Assembly: GCF_914484835.1 (NCBI RefSeq) | Contig: NZ_CAJZAR010000077.1 | Coordinates: forward strand, 87,300 to 151,299 | Length of the DNA: 64,000 bases | From: Paraburkholderia tropica | GTDB lineage: Bacteria > Pseudomonadota > Gammaproteobacteria > Burkholderiales > Burkholderiaceae | Direction of reading: 5' to 3' | Shown here: piece after piece, positions 15,956 through 24,170 of the stretch | How the letters are laid out: each line of letters begins with the position of its first letter | Position numbering within the stretch: position 1 is the first letter of the stretch | Position numbers and translations under genes: made by a program | The notes under the pieces: model-generated | Database searches by the model: none | What the model was told of the DNA's origin: nothing | Seen by the model: the letters and a program-made list of their open reading frames with translations, nothing else

Positions 15956-17137
15956 TTACATCGTTTCCGCAAACAGTTCGCGGCCGATCAACATGCGGCG
16001 AATCTCGCTCGTGCCCGCGCCGATTTCGTAGAGCTTCGCGTCGCGCCAGAGACGTCCGACCGGATACTCGTTGATGTAACCATTGCCGCCGAGAATCTGA
16101 ATGGCTTCGCCCGCCATCCACGTGGCCTTTTCGGCGGTGTAGAGAATCACGCCCGCGCAGTCCTTGCGCACCTGGCGCACGTGCTCCTTGCCGATCGTAT
16201 CGAGTTGACGGCCCACGGCGTAGAGATACGCGCGGCACGCCTGATACGTGGTGTAGAGGTCGGCGACCTTGCCCTGAATGAGCTGGAATTCGCCGATGGC
16301 CTGGCCGAACTGCTTGCGCTCGTGAATGTACGGCACGACCGAATCCATGACCGCAGCCATGATGCCGGTGGGGCCGCCCGCGAGCACGGCGCGTTCGTAG
16401 TCGAGCCCGCTCATCAGCACCTTCACACCGCCGTTGAGCTGACCGAGGATGTTTTCCTCGGGCACGTCCACGTCCTGAAACACGAGTTCGCCGGTGTGCG
16501 AGCCGCGCATGCCGAGCTTGTCGAGCTTCTGCGCGACCGAAAAGCCCTTCATGCCCTTTTCGACGATAAAGGCCGTGATGCCCTTCGCGCCTGCCTGCGG
16601 ATCGGTCTTCGCATAGACCACGAGCGTGTCGCAATCCGGGCCGTTGGTGATCCACATCTTGGTGCCGTTGAGCACGTAGCGATCGCCCTTTTTCTCGGCG
16701 CGCAGCTTCATGCTGACCACGTCCGAGCCTGCGTTCGGCTCGCTCATCGCGAGCGCGCCCACGTGTTCGCCGGACAGGAGCTTCGGCAGATATTTGCGCT
16801 TTTGCGCTTCGGTGCCGTTGCGGTGAATCTGGTTCACGCAGAGGTTCGAATGCGCGCCATACGACAGACCCACCGACGCCGACGCGCGCGAGATCTCCTC
16901 CATCGCCACCATGTGCGCCGTGTAGCCCATGTTCGCGCCGCCGTACTCCTCCGCGACGGTCATGCCGAGCACGCCCAGGTCGCCGAACTTGCGCCACAGG
17001 TCCATCGGGAATTGGTCGGTGTGGTCGATTTCGCCCGCGCGCGGGGCGATCTCCCTGGCCGCGAAGTTCGTGATGCTGTCGCGCAGCATCTCGATTTCTT
17101 CGCCGAGCGGGAACTGCAAACCGGGTACGTTGCTCAT
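15956..17137 (-). CDS. liuA: Isovaleryl-CoA dehydrogenase
   Basis: This 393-residue acyl-CoA dehydrogenase oxidises isovaleryl-CoA to 3-methylcrotonyl-CoA with FAD, passing electrons to ETF. The catalytic base of isovaleryl-CoA dehydrogenases lies in the segment GLDYERAVLAGGPTG, giving Glu248 here; most other acyl-CoA dehydrogenases carry theirs near the C-terminus instead. FAD-contacting stretches include ALAMSEPNAGSDVVSM (128-143) and KMWITNGPDCD. The C-terminal GGNGYINEYPVGRLWRDAKL and YEIGAGTSEIRR are closely like human IVD. The start at 17137 has AGGAGA upstream; longer in-frame starts run through the promoter region. It is the first gene of liuABCD. Confidence 0.95.
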   Translation of the reverse strand: MSNVPGLQFPLGEEIEMLRDSITNFAAREIAPRAGEIDHTDQFPMDLWRKFGDLGVLGMTVAEEYGGANMGYTAHMVAMEEISRASASVGLSYGAHSNLCVNQIHRNGTEAQKRKYLPKLLSGEHVGALAMSEPNAGSDVVSMKLRAEKKGDRYVLNGTKMWITNGPDCDTLVVYAKTDPQAGAKGITAFIVEKGMKGFSVAQKLDKLGMRGSHTGELVFQDVDVPEENILGQLNGGVKVLMSGLDYERAVLAGGPTGIMAAVMDSVVPYIHERKQFGQAIGEFQLIQGKVADLYTTYQACRAYLYAVGRQLDTIGKEHVRQVRKDCAGVILYTAEKATWMAGEAIQILGGNGYINEYPVGRLWRDAKLYEIGAGTSEIRRMLIGRELFAETM

Positions 17138-17217
17138 CTGTCTGTCTCCTGTGTGCGGGCGCGGGCCTGGCCGCGTGGGGCGCATGCTGTCCTCTTCGTC
17201 ACACATTTCACGCCACA

Positions 17218-17233
17218 TTTACGTTAACGTCAA
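17218..17233 (-). promoter_or_regulatory. LiuR-type palindrome upstream of liuA
   Basis: TTTACGTT/AACGTCAA forms a 16-bp palindrome with 7 of 8 paired positions, 81 bases before the liuA start. It resembles my recollection of the motif assigned to the MerR-family regulator LiuR in proteobacterial liu operons. Read on the minus strand it begins TTGACG, a good -35 element, which is the usual MerR arrangement between -35 and -10. No MerR gene lies in the window. Confidence 0.6.
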
Positions 17234-17295
17234 TAGGGGATTTTGAGCATCACTCAGATTTCCGATTTAGCGCGCGGCGCGCCGCCATAAACGCC

Positions 17296-17323
17296 TTGAA
17301 TCGCCGACGGAATCGTGCATAAT
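17296..17323 (+). promoter_or_regulatory. Sigma-70 promoter of the TetR-family gene
   Basis: TTGAAT (17296-17301) and CATAAT (17318-17323) are separated by 16 bases, 38 bases before the TetR start. Five of six -35 and five of six -10 bases match consensus. Confidence 0.6.
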
Positions 17324-17360
17324 CGGCGGCAAATCCGCACGGAAGTGAATCTGACTCAGA

Positions 17361-18080
17361 ATGACCGCCACCGCCCATCCCGTCCTGCCCGCGTCGCGCC
17401 GCCAGCCGGCCGGGCGCAAGTCCCAGCAGCGCGTCAAGGAGATCCTCGAAGCGGGGCGCGCGGTGTTCTCCGAAAAAGGCTACGCGCGCGCCACCACGGC
17501 CGAGATCGCGCAGCGCCTGGGCATTTCGGAAGCCACCGTGTTCAGCTATTTCCGCGGCAAGCGCGAACTGTGCGCGCGCGTGATCGGCGACTGGTACGAC
17601 GAATCGATCGAGGCGATCGAAGCCGGGCTGCCGCGCGACGGCACGGTGCATCAGCAGTTCACCTTCATCGTGCGCATGCATCTGCAACTGATGCTGGAGA
17701 GCGGCACCGGTATCTGCGAACTCGTGCTGTCCGAGGGGCGCACGCGCCATCACGATCTGAGCGAAGCGCTCGTGGAAATGCAGCGCCGCTACACGGCGCC
17801 GCTCATGCGCGTGCTCGCGCGCGGTCAGGAATGCGGGCAGATTCGCAACGACATGCCGCTGCGTCTGCTGCGCTCGCTGGTATTCGGGCCGATGGAACAC
17901 GTGCTCTGGGACGCGACGCTCGCCAATCGCCGCACCGATATCGCGGCCACCGCCGAACAGCTCGCCAACGTGTTGTGGAGCGCGCTGCAGCCGCCCAATA
18001 TCGAACTGGCGGCGCTCGCGCAATTCAGTCAGGACGTGGGTGAAGCGATGCGGCGGCTGGAGCGCGAACGCACATCGTGA
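17361..18080 (+). CDS. TetR-family regulator divergent from liuABCD
   Basis: This 239-residue protein has a typical TetR helix-turn-helix at residues about 25-70: EILEAGRAVFSEKGYARATT, then AEIAQRLGISEATVFSYFRG. A helical ligand-binding domain follows. It is transcribed away from liuA across a 223-base shared intergenic region, so it is a natural candidate regulator of leucine degradation. Comparative-genomics work has described a TetR-type regulator LiuQ for liu genes in betaproteobacteria. Whether this is LiuQ cannot be decided from the sequence alone, especially since a LiuR-like palindrome is also present. The following DUF2891 gene begins 46 bases downstream and may be co-transcribed. 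Confidence 0.88.
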   Translation: MTATAHPVLPASRRQPAGRKSQQRVKEILEAGRAVFSEKGYARATTAEIAQRLGISEATVFSYFRGKRELCARVIGDWYDESIEAIEAGLPRDGTVHQQFTFIVRMHLQLMLESGTGICELVLSEGRTRHHDLSEALVEMQRRYTAPLMRVLARGQECGQIRNDMPLRLLRSLVFGPMEHVLWDATLANRRTDIAATAEQLANVLWSALQPPNIELAALAQFSQDVGEAMRRLERERTS

Positions 18081-18126
18081 AGCGCTGAGCGAATCACGCT
18101 AAGCTGGCGCTCTCGCGACATCGCCC

Positions 18127-19149
18127 ATGCACGCCACGCTCATGTCCACGCTCTCCGCTTCGCTCGCCTCGCGCTTCGCCTCGCTCGCACTCGCGCATCT
18201 CACGCGCGAATATCCGAACAAGCTCACCCACGCACTCGCGGGTCCGCAGGACGTGCAGACGCCGCGCGCGCTGCATCCGGTGTTCTACGGCAGCTACGAC
18301 TGGCATTCGTGCGTGCACGGCTACTGGCTCATTGCGCATCTGCTCGACCGCTTCCCCGATCTGCCGGAAGCGCCGCGCATCGTCGCCGTCATCGACGAAC
18401 ATTTCACCGATGCAAACATGGCCGCCGAGCGCGCCTATCTCGACCTGCCGCATAACCGTGGCTTCGAGCGTCCGTATGGCTGGGCGTGGTTGCTCGCGCT
18501 CGCCGCGCAACTGCACGCGATGACGACGCCCGAGGCCGCGCGCTGGTCGCGCGCGCTTGCGCCGCTCACGGAGACCTTCGTCGAGCGCTTCGAGGAATTT
18601 CTGCCGATATCGACTTATCCGCTGCGCGTGGGCACGCATTTCAACACGGCGTTCGCGCTCACGCTCGCGCTGGATTTCGCGCGCCAAACGCAGCGCGATT
18701 CGCTGGCAACACGGATCGAGCAAACCGCGCGACGCTGGCATGAAAACGATGCGGACTGCCAGGCATGGGAGCCATCGGGCGACGAGTTTCTGTCGCCGTC
18801 ATTGATGGAAGCGGTGTTGATGAGCCGCGTGTTGCGCGCCGATGAATTCGCGCCGTGGTTCGCGCGCTTTCTGCCCGCGCTGGCGAATCGCGAACCCGCC
18901 ACGCTCTTTATTCCCGCCACGGTCAGCGACCGCAGCGACGGCAAGATCGCGCATCTCGACGGACTGAACCTGAGCCGCGCGTGGTGCCAGCGCACGCTCG
19001 CGCGCGCCTTGCCCGCGAACGATCCGCGCGCCGACGCGCTGCGCGAAGCGGCGCAGACGCATCTGGACGCGGCGCTCGAACACGTCGCGGGCGACTACAT
19101 GGGCGAGCACTGGCTCGCCACTTTCGCCACGCTCGCGCTCGACGCCTGA
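18127..19149 (+). CDS. DUF2891 family protein
   Basis: This 340-residue protein recognisably belongs to DUF2891, a family without experimental function known to me. Hallmarks are HPVFYGSYDWHSCVHGYW (about residues 51-68) and LPHNRGFERPYGWAWLLAL (about 112-130). The His- and Trp-rich pattern along repeated helical segments resembles alpha/alpha-barrel enzymes such as sugar isomerases or lyases, but that is only a structural impression. There is no signal peptide, so it is cytoplasmic. It follows the TetR gene on the same strand and converges on the cheW-like gene with only two bases between stops. Confidence 0.85.
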   Translation: MHATLMSTLSASLASRFASLALAHLTREYPNKLTHALAGPQDVQTPRALHPVFYGSYDWHSCVHGYWLIAHLLDRFPDLPEAPRIVAVIDEHFTDANMAAERAYLDLPHNRGFERPYGWAWLLALAAQLHAMTTPEAARWSRALAPLTETFVERFEEFLPISTYPLRVGTHFNTAFALTLALDFARQTQRDSLATRIEQTARRWHENDADCQAWEPSGDEFLSPSLMEAVLMSRVLRADEFAPWFARFLPALANREPATLFIPATVSDRSDGKIAHLDGLNLSRAWCQRTLARALPANDPRADALREAAQTHLDAALEHVAGDYMGEHWLATFATLALDA

Positions 19150-19151
19150 AT

Positions 19152-20654
19152 TCAAGCCGTCGCGGCTTCCTGCGCCACGCGCTCGCACAACGACGCGGGA
19201 TCGAGCAGCATCAGCGTGCCCTGGCCGGGCAATTCGACGGCCTCGCGCATGTCGCTGCGCACATTCGCGCCCGCCGCGCGCGTGAGCATGGCGGGCATCG
19301 CGAGTTGCGATCCGCTCTTGAGCGTCACGATATCCTCGACGGAATCCACAAGGAGTCCGTATTTGTCGCCGTGATGCTCGACGATCAGGATCTTCGCGCG
19401 CGACAGATCCTCGTACGGCGGCATCGCGTACATCGCACGCACGTCGATCACCGTCACGAGCACGCCGCGCAGGTTCAGCACGCCGCGCACGAACGCAGGC
19501 AAGCCCGGCGTCTTCACCGTATCGTGGCGATAGTCGATCACCTCGCGCAACTCGGTAATCCGCACGCCGAGCAACTGGCCGATGCGGAACGTCACGAGCG
19601 TCTGACGCGTGCCCGTACCGCGTTTTTGCGCGACGCTGGCCGTCTCCGTGGCCTTGCGATAGAGATCGCGATGCCCCGCCGCGAGCGACGACACGCGCGC
19701 GTTCGAGTAGAGCGCATCGGCGTTGACGAGCAGGACGCCGCTCGCGCCCTCCGCGCCTTCCGCCGCCAGATAGCCCGCGAACAACGAACGATGCGCAGCG
19801 CCGTAAGACGGCATCGGCAACAACTCGTCCTCGCGATAGGCGACGATGCTCGCCACTTCGTCGACGAGCAAGCCGAAATACAGGTCCTCGCGATGCAGGA
19901 TGACGATGCGCCGGTCATCGGCCGACGTCGTGCCTTCCGGCGCGCGCGCAAAGCCTAGGAAGCGGCCGAAATCGAGCACCGGCACAGTTGCGCCGCGCAG
20001 ATTGAGCATGCCGATACACACGTCGTCGGCGAGCGGCGACTGCTGGAGCGCGGGCACGCGAATGATTTCCTGGATCGCGCCCATCGGCAGTGCGAGCGCG
20101 GTGCCGCCCACCTTGAACGAAACGTTCTGCCGCCGCTGCCCTTGCTGCGCGCGGCGCTCGATCGAGCGCGCGGCGGGCTCGGCCAGATGCGGCACGTCGC
20201 GCAGACGCAGCAGCGCGTCGGCGGACAGCACCTGCAAAATGCGCTCGCCGCCATCGAGCTTGAGCACCGCTCCGATCGCCGAAGGCGCGCTGCCCTCGGC
20301 CATCTCGATCGCGATGACCTGCTCCTTCGGCACGCGCAGGATTTCGCCGGTCGCGTCGAATTGCAGACCCACACGGCCGCCCGCCGCTTCGACTATTGCG
20401 ATCTTGCGCACGCCCGTCACGCCTTCGTCGCGCAGATTCAGCAACTGGCGCAGATCGACCACGGGAATCAGCGTGCCGCGCAGGTTGAACAGGCCGAGCA
20501 GATATGTCGGCGCGAGCGGCACCGGCGTGAGCGTGCCCGGATGATTGACGACTTCCTGGAGCGACGCCACGGGCAACGCCAGCTCGGTGCCCGCGAGGTG
20601 AAACGACCCGTATAGCTCTAGCTTGCCGCTCGCGGCCAGCGCACGATGATTCAT
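19152..20654 (-). CDS. Triple CheW-domain coupling protein
   Basis: This 500-residue protein consists of three complete CheW domains in tandem (about residues 12-155, 176-318 and 350-495). Each has the conserved loop of the receptor/CheA coupling surface: LFNLRGTLIPVVDLR (NLRG at 57-60), MLNLRGATVPVLDFG (218-221) and VLNLRGVLVTVIDVR (394-397). A normal CheW is a single domain of about 160 residues linking chemoreceptors to the kinase CheA. Three fused copies could scaffold an array or compete for CheA. The start is preceded by AAGGAG. It is last in the operon receptor-cheR-cheD-cheW3; no cheA gene accompanies it, so it must work with a kinase encoded elsewhere. Confidence 0.92.
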   Translation of the reverse strand: MNHRALAASGKLELYGSFHLAGTELALPVASLQEVVNHPGTLTPVPLAPTYLLGLFNLRGTLIPVVDLRQLLNLRDEGVTGVRKIAIVEAAGGRVGLQFDATGEILRVPKEQVIAIEMAEGSAPSAIGAVLKLDGGERILQVLSADALLRLRDVPHLAEPAARSIERRAQQGQRRQNVSFKVGGTALALPMGAIQEIIRVPALQQSPLADDVCIGMLNLRGATVPVLDFGRFLGFARAPEGTTSADDRRIVILHREDLYFGLLVDEVASIVAYREDELLPMPSYGAAHRSLFAGYLAAEGAEGASGVLLVNADALYSNARVSSLAAGHRDLYRKATETASVAQKRGTGTRQTLVTFRIGQLLGVRITELREVIDYRHDTVKTPGLPAFVRGVLNLRGVLVTVIDVRAMYAMPPYEDLSRAKILIVEHHGDKYGLLVDSVEDIVTLKSGSQLAMPAMLTRAAGANVRSDMREAVELPGQGTLMLLDPASLCERVAQEAATA

Positions 20655-20707
20655 CGTGAAGCTCCTTGATTCGTTATGCGAACGACTTGTCAGTACTCAC
20701 GCCGCGT

Positions 20708-21205
20708 TCACGCCGGACGTGTGAAATGGCGCACGGCGTAATGATGCTGTTCGCAGTCGATGGTCAATTGACGCCCGCACTCGCCGCCCACGTCGACATG
20801 CACCACGCGCACGCGCGCGCCCGCCAGCAGATTCTGGGCCATGCGCACGTTGAGATCGCCGATCGGCTCGTGAAGCGTGGTGCGGTGATGCATCATGTTC
20901 GCGCCGCCCGCGAGTACCGCTTCGATTTCGCCGTCCTGCGCGGCGTCGGCGCCCATCATCGCAATCAGCGCGGGCAGCGCCTCGACCACGTATTTCGCGC
21001 CGTTTCCGGTCTGCGCCGCACCCGGCGCGCGCGTGCTGCCCACGGGCTGCGGCAGCAGGCAATGCGCGAGCCCATACGTGCCGCGCGCGCGCCACAACAG
21101 GCCGATGCCCACGCACGAGCCGAGCGTCGCGCGCAGGATCTTCGCGTCGTCCGCACTGCTCACCGCGATCTCGCACATCCGCACTTGCACGTCACGCGTG
21201 CTCAT
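20708..21205 (-). CDS. cheD: Chemoreceptor glutamine deamidase CheD
   Basis: This 165-residue CheD deamidates glutamines in chemoreceptors and in some bacteria works with CheC. The active site is recognisable: Cys31 in TLGSCVGIGLL and His48 in GLAHCLLPQP. Downstream segments EAVLAGGANMM, IGDLNVRMA and VVHVDVGGECGRQL are typical of the fold. It starts inside cheR (14-base overlap), so translation is coupled. It is followed by the triple cheW gene after 53 bases. Its substrate is probably the receptor encoded two genes upstream, which is inference. Confidence 0.93.
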   Translation of the reverse strand: MSTRDVQVRMCEIAVSSADDAKILRATLGSCVGIGLLWRARGTYGLAHCLLPQPVGSTRAPGAAQTGNGAKYVVEALPALIAMMGADAAQDGEIEAVLAGGANMMHHRTTLHEPIGDLNVRMAQNLLAGARVRVVHVDVGGECGRQLTIDCEQHHYAVRHFTRPA

Positions 21206-22043
21206 GGTCGCGTTCCTCGTTGTGGTTTCCGTTGCGATAGATGAGCGGCTGCTCGAAGGTAAAATCCGTCGCCATGCGGCTCAACGATTCCGACTCGCCG
21301 ACGATCAGCACGGCGTCGGGCCGCATCGCGCGGCGCACGTTCGCGAGCACCGCCTGTTGCCCTTCCTGATCGAAATAGATCAGCACGTTGCGCAACAGCA
21401 CCAGATCGAACAGGCCGAGATCGCGTGGCAGCGCGTAGAGGTTGTGCTGCCGGAACGCGACGTTCGCACGCAGCGCATCGGTCACGCTCGCGCATTCGCC
21501 GTCGCTGCGCAGATACTTCTGCGCGAGCGCCGGATGATGCAGGCGCAAGCCTTCGAGACTGCGGCCCTGGTAGCGGCCCGCGCGCGCGGTCGCGAGAATG
21601 CCGTCCGAGATATCGGTGCCGACGATCGCGTAGCGAAACGACGGCTGGCGCGCGCGAAATTCCTCGCAGAGCATGGCCGTGGACCACGCTTCCTCGCCGC
21701 TCGACGCCGCCGCCGACCAGATGCGCAACGGCGCGCCCGTCTGCTGCGAATACCAGTACGGCAAGAACGCTTCGGACAGATACTCCCAGATGCGTGGCGT
21801 GCGGAAGAACGAAGTCTCGTTGGTCGTCACGAGGTCGATGAAATCGCGCACTTCGTCCACGTTGCTGTCGAGCACCTGAAGATAGTCGCGATAGTCGGGC
21901 AGGCCCAGCGCCATCACGCGCCGGCGCAAACGGCCCTTGAGCATGGTCCACTTGCGCTCGTTCATGGCGATGCCGGTGTGCCGCCTCACCTGCTCGAACA
22001 ATGCGCGCTGCACCGACGCTTCGGCATCCTTATCGATATCCAC
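21192..22043 (-). CDS. cheR: Chemotaxis protein methyltransferase CheR
   Basis: This 283-residue enzyme methylates receptor glutamates with S-adenosylmethionine. The N-terminal helical domain contains KGRLRRRVMALGLPDYRDYL. The junction VTTNETSFFRTPRIWEYL is the CheR hallmark. The SAM-binding motif is WSAAASSGEEAWSTAMLCEE, and LVLLRNVLIYFD follows. I favour the GTG at 22043 because CAGGAGG lies five bases before it; the ATG at 22079 would overlap the receptor gene by 20 bases and has no such site. The receptor it serves ends in TTVARFVV and lacks the NWETF-type tether, so this CheR would have to work without it. Confidence 0.93.
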   Translation of the reverse strand: MDIDKDAEASVQRALFEQVRRHTGIAMNERKWTMLKGRLRRRVMALGLPDYRDYLQVLDSNVDEVRDFIDLVTTNETSFFRTPRIWEYLSEAFLPYWYSQQTGAPLRIWSAAASSGEEAWSTAMLCEEFRARQPSFRYAIVGTDISDGILATARAGRYQGRSLEGLRLHHPALAQKYLRSDGECASVTDALRANVAFRQHNLYALPRDLGLFDLVLLRNVLIYFDQEGQQAVLANVRRAMRPDAVLIVGESESLSRMATDFTFEQPLIYRNGNHNEERDHEHA

Positions 22044-22059
22044 TGCTGCCTCCTGCCCG

Positions 22060-23757
22060 TCAAACGACGAAGCGCGCAACCGTCGTGTCGAGTCCTTCCG
22101 CGCCGCCCTTGAGCGATGCCGCTGCGCGCGCGATGGTGTCGCACGCGCCCGCCGACTTCTCGGTCTCCTCGGCCACCTGCTGGATCGCGGCGGCCACTTC
22201 GCGCGCGGCGATCAACTGCTCGTCCGCGCCGCAGGAAATTTCGGAAATGGCTTGCGTCGTGCGGCTCACGCCCGAGAGAATGCGCTCGAACGCTTCGCCC
22301 GCCTGCTTCGAAATCTCGCTGCCTTGCGCGACGCGCTTGACCGACTCGTTGATGAGCTTGGAGATTTCCTTGGTCGCCTGCGAGGAGCGTTCGGCGAGCT
22401 TGCGCACTTCGTCGGCGACCACCGAGAAGCCGAGGCCGTGCTCGCCCGCACGCGCCGCCTCGATTGCTGCATTGAAGGCGAGCAGATTGGTCTGGCTCGC
22501 GATCTCGCCGATCACCTTGACGATCTCGCCGATATCTTCCGACGAGCGGTTGATCAGCTCCATCGATTCGATCGAGCGGCCCACCGCTTTCGCGCCGCGC
22601 TCCGCTTCCTGCTGCGTGTCCTTGGCGAGCTGGTCGGCGCCGCGCGAGTTGTCGGCGATCGAGTTGATCGATGCGGTCAGCTCCTCGATCGAGGCGTTCA
22701 TTTCCTCGACCGTCGCGCCGAGCAGTTGCGCGCCGCCCGCAACGGTGTCCGCGCGCGCCGCGATGTCCTGCGACGAATCCTTGAACGTGCCCGCCGACTC
22801 CACCACCTTGCCGATCACGCTCGAAAGGTCGCTCATCATGCTCTTGATGCCCGCCGCGAGCTGGTCGATGGGATCGTCGCCGGCCACGTCCACCTTGCCC
22901 GTCAGGTCGCCCGCCGCCGCATTGCGCACCACATCGAGCAGCGTCGCCACCTTGCGCTGGTCGCTTTCTGCGCGGCGCTTCACGCTTTCTTCGAGTTCGA
23001 CTTGCGCGCTCACGTCGTTGGCGAGCTTCACGACCTTGTAGAGGCGGCCGTTCACGTCGAAGATCGGGTTATAGGTCGCCTGGATCCACACCACGCGGCC
23101 GCCCTTGCCGACGCGCTTGTAACGCCCCGCATCGAATTCGCCGCGATTGAGCTTGGCCCAGAATTCGGCGTAGTCGGGACTGCACGCATACGTCTCCTCG
23201 CAGAACATGCGGTGATGCTTGCCCTGAATTTCGTCGAGCCGATAACCGAGCGTGTCGAGAAAATTCTGGTTCGCCTGCAGCACGATGCCCTGCGTGTCGA
23301 ATTCGATCACGGCCTGTGCCTTGTCGATCGCGCGCAGACGGCCTTCGTACTCGGCATGTTGCTGCTTGATTGCCGTGATGTCGGTGGCGAACTTGATGAC
23401 CTTGTACGGTCGGCCGTCCTCGCCGAATACCGGGTTGTACGATGCGTTGATCCAGATTTCGCGGCCGTCGCGGCCCAGACGCCGGTATTCGCCGCGATCG
23501 AATTCGCCGCGGGCGAGGCGCTCCCAGAACAGGCGATACGCTTCGCCGCGCGCATAGTCAGGATCACAGAACATTCGATGGTGCTTGCCGCGCACTTCTT
23601 CCAGCGTATAGCCAACGGTCGCGAGAAAGTTCTCGTTGGCGTGCAGGATGATGCCGTGCAGATCGAATTCGATCACGGCCTGCACGCGATTGAGCGCAGC
23701 GGTGACCGCGCTCAGCTCGATGAGTTCGAGCTGACGCTCGGGCGTCGAATGTTCCAT
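22060..23757 (-). CDS. Soluble PAS-PAS methyl-accepting chemotaxis protein, BdlA-like
   Basis: This 565-residue receptor has no membrane segment. Two closely related PAS domains (about residues 26-128 and 147-250) share GKHHRMFC (57-64 and 179-186) and YNPV/IF...GR.YKV, so one arose by duplication. A HAMP-like linker (AAGDLTGKVDVAGDDPIDQL) and a full signalling domain follow, with the hairpin tip EIASQTNLLAFNAAIEAARA. This layout resembles the biofilm-dispersion protein BdlA of Pseudomonas aeruginosa and soluble Aer-type receptors. It probably senses an internal redox, oxygen or cyclic-di-GMP-linked signal. The C-terminus lacks a CheR-binding pentapeptide. Start ATG 23757 follows GAGGG. First gene of the four-gene operon. 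Confidence 0.92.
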   Translation of the reverse strand: MEHSTPERQLELIELSAVTAALNRVQAVIEFDLHGIILHANENFLATVGYTLEEVRGKHHRMFCDPDYARGEAYRLFWERLARGEFDRGEYRRLGRDGREIWINASYNPVFGEDGRPYKVIKFATDITAIKQQHAEYEGRLRAIDKAQAVIEFDTQGIVLQANQNFLDTLGYRLDEIQGKHHRMFCEETYACSPDYAEFWAKLNRGEFDAGRYKRVGKGGRVVWIQATYNPIFDVNGRLYKVVKLANDVSAQVELEESVKRRAESDQRKVATLLDVVRNAAAGDLTGKVDVAGDDPIDQLAAGIKSMMSDLSSVIGKVVESAGTFKDSSQDIAARADTVAGGAQLLGATVEEMNASIEELTASINSIADNSRGADQLAKDTQQEAERGAKAVGRSIESMELINRSSEDIGEIVKVIGEIASQTNLLAFNAAIEAARAGEHGLGFSVVADEVRKLAERSSQATKEISKLINESVKRVAQGSEISKQAGEAFERILSGVSRTTQAISEISCGADEQLIAAREVAAAIQQVAEETEKSAGACDTIARAAASLKGGAEGLDTTVARFVV

Positions 23758-24170
23758 CGTTATTTCCCTCGTGGTCGTGGCGCGCAATTCACATCAAGCG
23801 TGCAAATCGCACGCTGCTCTCAGTAATTTTTTCTGCCCTTAAAAATTCGCATTTTCTAATCGGGCAAAAGGACCGGCTTCTGGCGGCTAGTCCTACCAGC
23901 GCTATAACGGCCCACAATCTGGAGACCTTGACTAAGGGTTTCCTCTGACGCAAACGTTTGGTTTCGTCGATTTTTTAGGGCTATATCGGAGAAGGATATC
24001 CGGCTTACAAATACATGATTGAACTTTGCACACTGTGCGAATAATCACCGGAATAAATCATGCTTTGCAAATACGTTTTACATTTTTAATGAAAACCTTT
24101 TCAGCGTAATTTGAATAAAAAAGGCGCACCAGATGAGTGCGCCATTTATGCGAATTAATTCAGAGCGGAT
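23758..24170. other. AT-richer promoter region of the chemosensory operon
   Basis: These 413 bases are clearly lower in GC than their surroundings and carry no gene. The region includes the promoter of the minus-strand receptor operon. One sequence on the minus strand (TCAA, 16 bases, GCCGTTAT) distantly resembles a flagellar sigma-28 promoter, but with three mismatches and one extra spacer base, so I do not claim it. A perfect CAAACGTTTG palindrome lies at 23951-23960. The terminator of the next gene is listed separately. Confidence 0.45.
24117..24143 (-). terminator. Terminator of the DUF2844-DUF3443 operon
   Basis: Perfect 7-bp arms GGCGCAC (24123-24129) and GTGCGCC (24137-24143) surround a 7-base loop. 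Read on the minus strand, six U follow (A-run 24117-24122). It begins 27 bases after the DUF3443 stop. Confidence 0.88.

Noticed and set aside
23758..24170. Flagellar sigma-28 promoter for the chemosensory operon
   Set aside because: The best match (TCAA, 16 bases, GCCGTTAT) differs from consensus at three positions and in spacing; not strong enough to annotate.
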